DNA from: an uncultured Akkermansia sp.
GTDB taxonomy: Bacteria > Verrucomicrobiota > Verrucomicrobiia > Verrucomicrobiales > Akkermansiaceae
DNA: 7,846 nt
Direction: 5' to 3'
Assembly: GCA_947585525.1 (NCBI GenBank)
Contig: CANPXA010000079.1
Span: 1 to 7,846 of the forward strand
Shown: positions 1-5,374 of the stretch, in pieces
How the letters are laid out: each line of letters starts with the position of its first letter
Position numbering within the stretch: position 1 is the first letter of the stretch
The notes under the pieces: generated by a model
Seen by the model: only the letters and a program-made list of their open reading frames with translations
Databases searched by the model: none
What the model was told of the DNA's origin: nothing
Made by a program: the position numbers and the translations under genes

Positions 1-218
1 TCAATTTTTGCCTTTGCTCGTTCCACCGCCTCCCTCACGTCGATTTCTCCCTGCTCCGGAGTCAACTTCGACCACTTTGGGTACAGCGCCTCGCTCAAAA
101 AGGGATGCTCCTCTGCCGTTGCCTCGGCGGAAGTCGTTGCCCCGTTCGCCTGCTGTCCCGCCATCATGCCCATCACCGCCGCCACCCAGCAAATCACTAT
201 CGTTTTCGTATAACGCAT
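1..218 (-). CDS. Secreted protein, N-terminal part only; probable M3-family metallopeptidase (oligopeptidase A / dipeptidyl carboxypeptidase type)
   Basis: The gene reads leftwards and runs off the window, so 72 codons are visible. Reading from the ATG at 218-216 gives MRYTKTIVICWVAAVMGMMA, a positive start and hydrophobic core typical of a Sec signal peptide, with a likely cleavage near ANGA (residues 25-28). The mature start (about residues 39-72) contains HPFL, then PKWSKLTPEQ, then a helix rich in Glu, Ala and Lys. This order (N-P/H-x-L, aromatic residue, K-(L/I)-x-P-E, helix) is how M3 oligopeptidases begin. The zinc motif HEXXH would lie outside the window, so the family is inferred. 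The purine run AGAGAG lies directly before the ATG on the coding strand. A longer overlapping minus-strand frame from 363 is rejected because it is Gly/Arg-rich and has no signal peptide. The start is well supported; the family call is about even odds. Confidence 0.6.
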   Translation of the reverse strand, partial: MRYTKTIVICWVAAVMGMMAGQQANGATTSAEATAEEHPFLSEALYPKWSKLTPEQGEIDVREAVERAKAKI

Positions 219-240
219 CTCTCTCTGTACGGACACAGAA

Positions 241-274
241 GCTTGTTTCTTTCATTAAAATCGCAATAACAAGC
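241..274. repeat. 7-bp inverted repeat upstream of the peptidase gene
   Basis: GCTTGTT (241-247) is mirrored by AACAAGC (268-274) with a 20-bp spacer. It lies 23 to 56 bp before the minus-strand start codon, where a promoter or operator would be expected. The arm spacing is about two and a half helical turns. An operator role is inference. Confidence 0.4.
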
Positions 275-276
275 AG
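265..276 (+). repeat. 12-bp direct repeat, copy 1 (AATAACAAGCAG)
   Basis: This is identical to 544-555. This copy lies in the upstream region of the minus-strand peptidase gene and includes one arm of the 241-274 inverted repeat. The other copy spans the end of the porin -10 box and its expected transcription start. Confidence 0.6.
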
Positions 277-517
277 GAAATATCCGCTGGGACATCTGTA
301 AACATTGTTCGTGAATCGGTGGGGTAGGGGTCGGAGTTCTCTCCCGTGGCAGTCGTTCCACAATTGAATTCACGAGAACGTAATTTCCTTATCGGAAACG
401 TAGCTGCTTGCGGAGCAAACGCTGCGGCATCCGCAACGATAACTCCCTGTTTCCCTGACGAGGAAACTTCCTTCTTGCGATTTCAGAAAACCTTTTTGCT
501 ATTTTGCAGAAATTTGT

Positions 518-546
518 TTGACAAAAGTTAAATAAATAGTTAGAAT
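518..546 (+). promoter_or_regulatory. Sigma-70 type promoter for the porin gene
   Basis: TTGACA (518-523, perfect -35) is followed by a 17-bp AT-rich spacer and TAGAAT (541-546, one mismatch to TATAAT). Transcription should start near 552-555, giving a leader of about 42 nt before the ATG at 596. The near-consensus boxes fit an abundant outer-membrane protein. Confidence 0.8.
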
Positions 547-555
547 AACAAGCAG
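544..555 (+). repeat. 12-bp direct repeat, copy 2 (AATAACAAGCAG)
   Basis: This is identical to 265-276. It starts inside the porin -10 box and ends at the expected transcription start, a position from which a bound repressor could block initiation. Confidence 0.6.
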
Positions 556-575
556 AGGTCGGATACCTCTTTTTT
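554..575 (+). promoter_or_regulatory. Hairpin with T-run at the 5' end of the porin leader
   Basis: AGAGGT (554-559) pairs with ACCTCT (565-570) around the loop CGGAT, and six T residues follow (570-575). The hairpin would form at or within a few bases of the predicted 5' end. It resembles a short intrinsic terminator, but may be too close to the start to terminate. A 5' stem-loop that stabilises the porin mRNA is the more likely role. The rest of the leader is A-rich and has no Shine-Dalgarno sequence. Confidence 0.5.
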
Positions 576-595
576 CATATAATTACCAAAAACCT

Positions 596-1819
596 ATGAA
601 AACGAAAAGCATCATAATGACCGCGGCGGCGGGAGCTCTTCTGCCGGTGGCGGCTAACGCTGAGACGCAGCCGTGTTGTGAGCAGACTCTGTTGCAGAAG
701 ATGGATCTGATGATTCCCTGCTGCGGAGCTCCCTCCTACAAGGTGAAGGCTAACCAGAAGACCGGGACGCAGTGGCACGTTGACATGGCGTACGGGGTGA
801 ATGTCCTGCATCGCTATGAGGAAGGTGAACACATCGCTCCCAATTATGCCCTGATTCACGGACACCTCAACCAGCGCATCATCCAGGATGATGTCAATGG
901 CGGCACGTGGCTGCACGCGGAATTCATCGGCTCCTGGGGTTTGGAGAAGGACGCTGTAGAGTTAGAGAAAATTGATTCGCTTGGCTCGGTAACGGCTTAC
1001 CATCGTGACCTCGTCGGACCGCATAATTTCTACTTCCCGGAGATTTCGATCAAGCACTTCTTCAACGGCAAGAAGGCTGCTATCGTTGCCGGTATGGTGA
1101 AGTTCGGTGACTACTTTGATGCTGTCGGTATCGCCAGCGACACCTACACCTCCTTCATGAACTCGGGCTTCTGCAACTCCACGGTGCTGCCGCTCATCGA
1201 CAGCAATGTGGGTGGTCTTGTTCAGGTTCAGATCGGCAAGAAAGATTACGTGATGGTCGGTGTGACCCGTACGGGTACTGAGCCCGGCTATGATCCCATC
1301 AACTCCGATGGCACGGGCTACACGGTGATGGGCGAATGGGGCCACTACTTCAAACAAGGCAAGGGCGTCCTCAAGATCACTCCGTTCTTCACGATGCTCG
1401 ACGTCGATACGACGGAAGGGGAAAGTGAGCATCATCGCAACGCCGGTGTTGTCGGTAGCGTGCAGTACACCATCAATGATTACCTGACGGTATTCGTACG
1501 TGGCGGTGCGGCTGCCAAGCAGGAGTACGGCAATGCCGCTGAACTTACCGGCGGTCTGCGCGCCAAGATCATTCCTTCCCGCAAGGATGACTACCTCGGC
1601 ATCGCTTACGGTGTGTTCAAAGGACGAAATTATGCTGACTTCCTTGACGAAGAGGCTGAGCCTTACCACTGCCGCGAGACCGTACTTGAGGCCTACTACA
1701 ACCTGCAGGTCAACAAGTACTTCCGTCTGATGCCGCATATCCAGTACATCCATAATCCTGCCTACAGTGACAACAACGATTCTGTAGTGGCAAGTTTCCA
1801 GGGTGTCTTCTCTTTCTGA
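596..1819 (+). CDS. OprB-family outer-membrane porin (carbohydrate-selective type)
   Basis: The 407-residue protein begins with a Sec signal peptide (residues 1-22, probable cleavage after VAANA) and ends in Phe407, as outer-membrane beta-barrels do. Alternating polar and hydrophobic segments fill residues 60-407. The stretch around residues 182-232 (TYTSFMNSGFCNS, then GGLVQVQIG, then VGVTRTGTEPG) and the C-terminal barrel (residues 336-407) resemble the OprB family, whose members pass sugars across the outer membrane. The length suits the family. The substrate cannot be read from the sequence. Two Cys pairs (27-28 and 42-43) flank a short predicted helix at the mature N terminus, and Cys193 and Cys359 lie further on; paired cysteines are unusual in porins. 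The ATG has no Shine-Dalgarno sequence, only an A-rich leader. The gene stands alone between its own promoter (518-546) and terminator (1851-1884). Confidence 0.8.
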   Translation: MKTKSIIMTAAAGALLPVAANAETQPCCEQTLLQKMDLMIPCCGAPSYKVKANQKTGTQWHVDMAYGVNVLHRYEEGEHIAPNYALIHGHLNQRIIQDDVNGGTWLHAEFIGSWGLEKDAVELEKIDSLGSVTAYHRDLVGPHNFYFPEISIKHFFNGKKAAIVAGMVKFGDYFDAVGIASDTYTSFMNSGFCNSTVLPLIDSNVGGLVQVQIGKKDYVMVGVTRTGTEPGYDPINSDGTGYTVMGEWGHYFKQGKGVLKITPFFTMLDVDTTEGESEHHRNAGVVGSVQYTINDYLTVFVRGGAAAKQEYGNAAELTGGLRAKIIPSRKDDYLGIAYGVFKGRNYADFLDEEAEPYHCRETVLEAYYNLQVNKYFRLMPHIQYIHNPAYSDNNDSVVASFQGVFSF

Positions 1820-1850
1820 TTGGATTAGTAGAGAAAAAGGATAAAAGCAC

Positions 1851-1884
1851 AGCGCATCGGGTGATCCCCGGTGCGCTTGTTTTT
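1851..1884 (+). terminator. Rho-independent terminator after the porin gene
   Basis: An 11-bp stem pairs 1851-1861 (AGCGCATCGGG) with 1867-1877 (CCCGGTGCGCT), with one G-T wobble and a 5-nt loop. TTGTTTTT follows. It lies 31 bp past the porin stop codon and directly before the next promoter, so it separates the porin from the peptidase gene. Confidence 0.9.
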
Positions 1885-1890
1885 CCGGCA

Positions 1891-1919
1891 TTGACTTTCA
1901 CGAGGGGAGTCTATACAAT
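1891..1919 (+). promoter_or_regulatory. Sigma-70 type promoter for the C39-like peptidase gene
   Basis: TTGACT (1891-1896) and TACAAT (1914-1919) each differ from consensus by one base and are spaced 17 bp apart. The promoter begins 7 bp after the terminator T-run. The expected start near 1926 gives a leader of roughly 115 nt before the ATG at 2042. Confidence 0.8.
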
Positions 1920-1932
1920 GGAACATGATGGA

Positions 1933-1985
1933 GGGACTCACCCGTCCCCCACAACACCGATGATCACGAGAAACGTAGTTGTGGG
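1933..1985 (+). promoter_or_regulatory. Structured 5' leader of the C39-like peptidase gene
   Basis: Two neighbouring hairpins can form: GGGAC/GTCCC (1933-1937/1944-1948, 6-nt loop) and CCCACAAC/GTTGTGGG (1948-1955/1978-1985, 22-nt loop). They share base 1948, so they stack or compete by one pair. No T-run follows, so this is not a terminator. I recognise no known riboswitch class. A regulatory role is inferred only from leader length and pairing. Confidence 0.4.
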
Positions 1986-2041
1986 CGCTGGGGCAATGCT
2001 GACGGTTTCACACTCTAAAGTACACAAAGCAACGAGATTTT

Positions 2042-3472
2042 ATGATGATCAGACTCTTCAACAAGCTGGGAAAAATCGCCTGCCTTGTCCTCGTGACGGG
2101 AGGCGCCGTCTGCTTGGCTAATTGGGATATAGCGGAGGATTGGAAGAGCGGAGAGCTTTGGAAGACGGAACGGAAGTCTCCTCTCAAGGAGGACGTCCCC
2201 CACGTGGAGGTTGATGAAACGACAACCCGCATTCCGCCCAACTCAGGCGTCAGCTTCGGGGATTTGTCGCCAAACGAGGTGCTGCTGACTTGGAAGGCTG
2301 CGGACGAGGAGAAGGACGAAGCGGATTCGGGGCAGGACGAAACGAAGGAGAAAGTTGACGAGTCGGGAAAGAAAGAGGAACAGAAAAATGACAAGAAGGA
2401 TGGTAAGGAAGACTCCAAGAAGTGGACGCTCCATAGGGTGGTCCTTGAACTCTACAATCGAGGTGATAACGGGGACATGGATAAGAAGGAGTACGCTGAG
2501 ACCATGACCAATTATTGCCAACAACTCGACGAGCTCACAGGGGTCAAACGCTCCAAGGTTCACTTGCAGGGAGGAAACTCCAGCATGAAGGTTTCGGCTT
2601 GGCAGTGGGGGATGGAAAATGGGGTAGTTCGTCTCGTGGCGGCCATCTCGTTCCCCAAAAAGGAGAAGGCGGCAGCAACTCAGGAAGATGAGGATAAAAA
2701 CGAATCGTCAAGGAAGAAGGGACGCACAGAATACATACGCCTCGTGCTCGCAGCTAACCAGGCTGACCTTAAGACGGGCGGAGCCGGAGATAAGTTGGCA
2801 AGGAAGGATCTCCGGTCAGCCGTTATACACGAGGAAGATGGCACGGTGTGGATCAAAGGTATCCCAATGGTGGACCAGGGTTCAAAGGGATATTGTGTGC
2901 CTGCCACGGTGGCACGAGTCTTTTCCTTCTATGGGATGGACGGCGTGGATATGCATACCTTGGCTGCTATTTGCAACACAAAGACAGAAGGAGGAACTTC
3001 TCTGGGGAGTATGAGCGAAGGTCTTAAAAAAATTGGCCACCGCTATCACGTTAAAATCAAACCACTGGGCGGTAGCATGGAACACTATAAGTTCATCAAG
3101 GATTATAACAGCGCCGCTAAAAGAAAGGACCTCTCCGAGCTGTCGGGGGAGGGCAAGTGGTGGGACGGTATCGACCCGGCCACATGGCTCGCCGTGCGTG
3201 CCAAAAAGAAATCGGATGTTTCTCGTTGGGTCTCTTCGTGGCGTCCGAGCATTGATGCAGGCATACCCATCCTCTGGAGCGTTTTCGCCAGCGGGATGTA
3301 CACGGACGATGGTGACCTCGGCGGTCCTCATATGCGGCTCCTCATCGGCTACAACGAGAAGAAGGGCACCGTCGTTTACAGCGATTCGTGGGGAGCCGGT
3401 GCGGCGCGTCGTACGATGAAAGCTGCCGAGGCTTTCAGTGTTACCTCCTCCACCAGTGTCATTAAGCCCTGA
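2042..3472 (+). CDS. Secreted C39-like (papain-fold) cysteine peptidase with a charged, low-complexity N-terminal half
   Basis: The 476-residue protein starts with a signal peptide (about residues 1-26, hydrophobic core IACLVLVTGGAVCLA). Residues 88-127 are a Lys/Asp/Glu-rich linker. Residues 128-205 look folded (LYNRGDNGDMDKKEY, then LDELTGVKRSKV), and a second charged linker covers 206-229. The C-terminal domain (about 262-476) carries papain-fold landmarks: Gln279 before Cys285 in VDQGSKGYCVPAT, His430 in GGPHMRLLIGYN, and Asp448 in YSDSWG. These match the oxyanion Gln, nucleophile, His and Asp/Asn of C39-type peptidases. No ABC transporter or membrane domain is attached, so it is not a bacteriocin-exporter peptidase. 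It probably acts in the periplasm, at the surface or outside the cell; the substrate is unknown. The start has a weak purine site (ACGAG); the second Met codon (2045) is a possible alternative. The gene is monocistronic with its own promoter. Confidence 0.7.
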   Translation: MMIRLFNKLGKIACLVLVTGGAVCLANWDIAEDWKSGELWKTERKSPLKEDVPHVEVDETTTRIPPNSGVSFGDLSPNEVLLTWKAADEEKDEADSGQDETKEKVDESGKKEEQKNDKKDGKEDSKKWTLHRVVLELYNRGDNGDMDKKEYAETMTNYCQQLDELTGVKRSKVHLQGGNSSMKVSAWQWGMENGVVRLVAAISFPKKEKAAATQEDEDKNESSRKKGRTEYIRLVLAANQADLKTGGAGDKLARKDLRSAVIHEEDGTVWIKGIPMVDQGSKGYCVPATVARVFSFYGMDGVDMHTLAAICNTKTEGGTSLGSMSEGLKKIGHRYHVKIKPLGGSMEHYKFIKDYNSAAKRKDLSELSGEGKWWDGIDPATWLAVRAKKKSDVSRWVSSWRPSIDAGIPILWSVFASGMYTDDGDLGGPHMRLLIGYNEKKGTVVYSDSWGAGAARRTMKAAEAFSVTSSTSVIKP

Positions 3473-3540
3473 AATTACTCGCATTGGCAGGGTAAACGCA
3501 TTTGAGAGAAGTGCATCAACGGAGAGAATGCTCTTATTGA

Positions 3541-3598
3541 TTGATATCAACGTTGATACGTATCAAAAATCGTGACGACCAGCGGTCATCATGATGAC
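3541..3598. promoter_or_regulatory. Cluster of perfect palindromes, candidate operator array
   Basis: Four perfect palindromes lie within 58 bp: TTGATATCAA (3541-3550), TATCAACGTTGATA (3545-3558), TTGATACGTATCAA (3553-3566) and GTCATCATGATGAC (3585-3598). The first three overlap and share the half-site TTGATA. This is the layout of a multi-dimer repressor site. The nearest downstream gene start is 300 bp away, so the target is unclear. Confidence 0.4.
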
Positions 3599-3732
3599 GG
3601 AGCCAGAGAGCTCACCCGTACACGTTGATGATTCGGAAAAATTGCGCAACGCGCACATTATTAATAAATCGCAAATGGGTACCACCAAGCGCCTCTGCCG
3701 CTTTTTAGCTATCCATTACGCTTTTCTCGAAG

Positions 3733-3779
3733 ATTCCGCTGCGCTTCCGCTCCGCTAGATTGCGCCAATGGCGCGGAAT
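3733..3779. repeat. GC-rich structured repeat block
   Basis: Two tandem 11-mers, TTCCGCTGCGC (3734-3744) and TTCCGCTCCGC (3745-3755), differ by one base. GCGCCA (3762-3767) and TGGCGC (3769-3774) are inverted around one base. ATTCCGC (3733-3739) pairs with GCGGAAT (3773-3779), closing the block into one branched structure. Its composition differs from the AT-rich DNA on each side. Confidence 0.55.
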
Positions 3780-3784
3780 TTTCC

Positions 3785-3819
3785 AAATCGTAAATCGTAC
3801 GTCGTAAATCGTAAATAGG
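3785..3819 (+). repeat. Tandem heptamer repeat, unit AAATCGT
   Basis: There are five 7-bp units: AAATCGT, AAATCGT, ACGTCGT, AAATCGT and AAATAGG. Three are exact and two have diverged. Short tandem heptamers of this kind are known as intergenic repeats in several bacterial groups, notably cyanobacteria. Here they adjoin the GC-rich block and a hairpin. Confidence 0.65.
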
Positions 3820-3845
3820 CAAACGCATTTCCTAATGCGTTTGCC
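3818..3845. repeat. Perfect 12-bp stem hairpin, possible terminator or element end
   Basis: GGCAAACGCATT (3818-3829) and AATGCGTTTGCC (3834-3845) form a perfect stem with a TCCT loop. A TGTTTTT run begins only 6 bp after the stem (3851-3857), which is too far for a classic intrinsic terminator. It may be a weak terminator, an mRNA stability element, or the end of the repeat element. Confidence 0.55.
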
Positions 3846-3897
3846 CCGGGTGTTTTTAGCTTGCATTTTCGGTGATAGTAGGGTTGAATGGAGGCAT

Positions 3898-4035
3898 ATG
3901 AAAACAGTCGGAATTTTGGGGATTGTTGCGTTGATTGGCGCGTTCGTTTTATCTTCCTGTGGGGAGTGCTCGTGCAAGGGCAATAGCGATTATCTGCGAG
4001 ACGTGCCCGTAACGAGGACGCAAAGTTTCCATTGA
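3898..4035 (+). CDS. Very small lipoprotein (45 residues), function unknown
   Basis: The frame starts at ATG 3898 with GGAGG at 3890-3894, a short 3-nt spacing. An earlier in-frame start at 3835 is rejected because it lies inside the hairpin, has no ribosome site, and would bury the signal peptide. The protein has a Lys-bearing start, a hydrophobic core (VGILGIVALIGAFV) and a lipobox LSSC with Cys21, so it should be lipidated and anchored. The mature part is only about 25 residues and starts with a Cys-rich tip (C-G-E-C-S-C), followed by a polar tail without predicted structure. Three cysteines in the first six mature residues could form disulfides or bind metal. It ends 19 bp before hflX on the same strand, suggesting co-transcription. 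I do not recognise a family. It resembles entericidin-size lipoproteins only in length and signal type. Confidence 0.6.
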   Translation: MKTVGILGIVALIGAFVLSSCGECSCKGNSDYLRDVPVTRTQSFH

Positions 4036-4054
4036 AGAGAGGGGAAGGAAGGCG

Positions 4055-5374
4055 ATGTCCTTTGAAATCCGCGAGCTATCGGAACAACCGCAGCGTGCGC
4101 TGTTGGTCGGTATCGGTGTGCCCGGAGACGAGAAGAGAGAGCGTGAGGCCTTGCTGGCGGAATTGGAGGATCTGGTGAGTAATCTCGGCATAGGCATCGC
4201 GGAGAGCCGCGTCATCTGGACCCGGGAGCTACAGGCCAAGTATCTGTGCGGCATCGGGAAGGCTGAAGAAATCCGCGAGTTGGCGGAGAATCTGAAAGCG
4301 GATGCTCTCATCATCGATAACCTGTTGAGTCCCTCTCAGCAGAGGGAGTGGGAAAAGCTCACGGAACTCCCCGTGAAGGACAGGGAGGAGGTCATACTCG
4401 ACGTCTTTGCCAGCCGGGCGCGCACGCGCGAGGCGACCATGCAGGTGGACTTGGCACGTATGCAGTACGCTCTGCCGCGTATGGTGGGCATGTGGAAGCA
4501 TCTGGACCGCCAGCGAGGAGGTTCCGGCGGTGGGAAGGGAGGAGGAGCTGCAGCCCGAGGCGAGGGAGAGAAGCAAATTGAGGTGGATCGTCGTCTTGCC
4601 CACGAACGCATTGAAGCCATTCGCGCCGAACTGGAAACCGTGCGCCGCCAGCGAGCAACTCAGCGTAAGGAAAGGATGAGACAAGGGATTCCGAGCGCTG
4701 CTATCGTCGGTTACACGAATGCGGGGAAGTCGAGTTTGCTCAACGCTCTCACGGATGCGGGAGTCTTGGCGAAAGACATCCTGTTTGCTACCTTGGATAC
4801 GACAAGCCGCAAGATCGAATTGCCGGATGGACAGCCGTTGGTACTCACGGATACGGTCGGATTCATACGGAACTTGCCGCATCGGCTGGTGGAGGCGTTC
4901 AAGTCCACGCTGGAAGAGGCTGTGCTGGCAGATTGTCTGATTCATGTTGTGGATGCCGGTGATGAGGAGGCGCTGCGGCATTATGAGACCACGTGTGAAG
5001 TGTTGGCAGAACTCGGGGCAGGGGAGAAGCCTATGGTGGTCGTATGCAACAAGATGGATTTGCTTGAAGAAGAGAGGAGAGAGGATGTGCTGAGGCGTGT
5101 TCAGGAATTAGCGGGGGAAAGGAAGTGCCTTGCGTTGAGTGTGGCGCAGCGGGTGGGCTTGGAACAGCTGGCGGAGGCGTGCGTAGAAATGCTCTCACAC
5201 AGGGTGAACACGCAGTGGTATCGCATTCCGCAAGCTGAGAGTCGGCTGTTGGCAATCATGCACCGGGATGGGAAAGTGCTTTCGTTGGATTATGAGGGAA
5301 ACGACATCGTGGTGCGAGCTACGCTGCCGAAGGAATTTGCCGCTCGCATAGCTGCCTACCGAGAAAAGTCATGA
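4055..5374 (+). CDS. hflX: GTPase HflX
   Basis: This TRAFAC-class GTPase binds the 50S ribosomal subunit; in studied bacteria it splits stalled or hibernating 70S ribosomes under stress. The 439 residues match the usual length. An N-terminal HflX domain (about 14-150) contains LCGIGKAEEI, the DALIIDNLLSPSQQREWE segment and the R-A-R-T-R-E-A motif (121-126). It is followed by a Gly-rich stretch (155-171), a helical linker (172-212) and the G domain: G1 GYTNAGKS (219-226), G2 ATLDTTSR (245-252), G3 DTVG (266-269), G4 NKMD (332-335) and G5 around LSVA (361-364). A C-terminal domain (385-439) ends the protein. All nucleotide-binding motifs are intact. The start at 4055 follows a purine-rich ribosome site (GGAAGG, 4047-4052). 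It is the second gene of the lipoprotein-hflX-transpeptidase-comM cluster. Confidence 0.95.
   Translation: MSFEIRELSEQPQRALLVGIGVPGDEKREREALLAELEDLVSNLGIGIAESRVIWTRELQAKYLCGIGKAEEIRELAENLKADALIIDNLLSPSQQREWEKLTELPVKDREEVILDVFASRARTREATMQVDLARMQYALPRMVGMWKHLDRQRGGSGGGKGGGAAARGEGEKQIEVDRRLAHERIEAIRAELETVRRQRATQRKERMRQGIPSAAIVGYTNAGKSSLLNALTDAGVLAKDILFATLDTTSRKIELPDGQPLVLTDTVGFIRNLPHRLVEAFKSTLEEAVLADCLIHVVDAGDEEALRHYETTCEVLAELGAGEKPMVVVCNKMDLLEEERREDVLRRVQELAGERKCLALSVAQRVGLEQLAEACVEMLSHRVNTQWYRIPQAESRLLAIMHRDGKVLSLDYEGNDIVVRATLPKEFAARIAAYREKS

Larger units (their letters stand above)
219..517. other. Divergent intergenic spacer, promoter-distal part
   Basis: This is the gene-free stretch between the leftward peptidase gene and the porin promoter. 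It must hold the peptidase promoter, but no pair of -35 and -10 boxes on the minus strand is convincing. Visible structure is limited to the 7-bp inverted repeat at 241-247/268-274, one copy of a 12-bp repeat (265-276), and a TTGCGG/CCGCAA inverted pair (408-413/431-436) with no T-run. A 61-codon GTG-initiated frame at 346-531 lacks a ribosome site and runs through the -35 box, so it is not called. Confidence 0.6.
3491..3845. mobile_element. Possible MITE-like or intergenic repeat element bounded by imperfect 12-bp inverted repeats
   Basis: GGTAAACGCATT (3491-3502) is the inverse of AATGCGTTTGCC (3834-3845) with one mismatch, enclosing 355 bp with no transposase and no good gene. No target-site duplication is visible in the flanks (ending CAG on the left, starting CCG on the right). 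The right end is itself a hairpin, so the left match may be chance. This is a hypothesis that rests on finding further copies in the genome. Confidence 0.25.
3473..3897. other. 425-bp gene-free region rich in palindromes and short repeats
   Basis: No convincing gene is present. The left part (3491-3630) holds palindromes and four copies of CGTTGAT or its complement ATCAACG (3515, 3547, 3551, 3623). The right part (3733-3845) holds a GC-rich repeat block, heptamers and a hairpin. No clear terminator follows the peptidase gene. No good promoter for the downstream cluster stands out; GATAGT (3874-3879) is a possible -10 box but lacks a good -35. Confidence 0.6.

Noticed and set aside
1..363. 120-codon minus-strand frame
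   Set aside because: Its product is Gly/Arg-rich with no signal peptide or domain. The other phase, starting at 218, gives a proper signal peptide and peptidase-like residues.
962..1891. 309-codon minus-strand frame opposite the porin
   Set aside because: It is a shadow of the porin reading frame. It includes the terminator and has no recognisable domain or start site.
1925..1963. 12-residue leader peptide frame MMEGLTRPPQHR
   Set aside because: The ATG falls at the predicted transcription start with no ribosome site, and there are no runs of a regulatory amino acid.
2459..2500. EF-hand-like segment GDNGDMDKKEY in the cysteine peptidase
   Set aside because: The acidic residues do not fit the D-x-D-x-D-G spacing of a calcium loop; Gly144 replaces a required ligand.
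3591..3758. 55-residue plus-strand frame starting with ATG ATG
   Set aside because: The start lies inside the palindrome GTCATCATGATGAC with no ribosome site, and its last third is translated from the GC-rich repeat block. Probably chance.
3861..3889. TTGCAT-17-TTGAAT as promoter of the small lipoprotein
   Set aside because: Only 3 and 4 of 6 bases match consensus, and transcription would start at the ATG, cutting off the GGAGG ribosome site.
3705..3983. 92-codon minus-strand frame across the repeat region
   Set aside because: The translation (FTIYDVRFTIW and following) is the heptamer and GC-rich repeat read as protein, and it overlaps the lipoprotein start.
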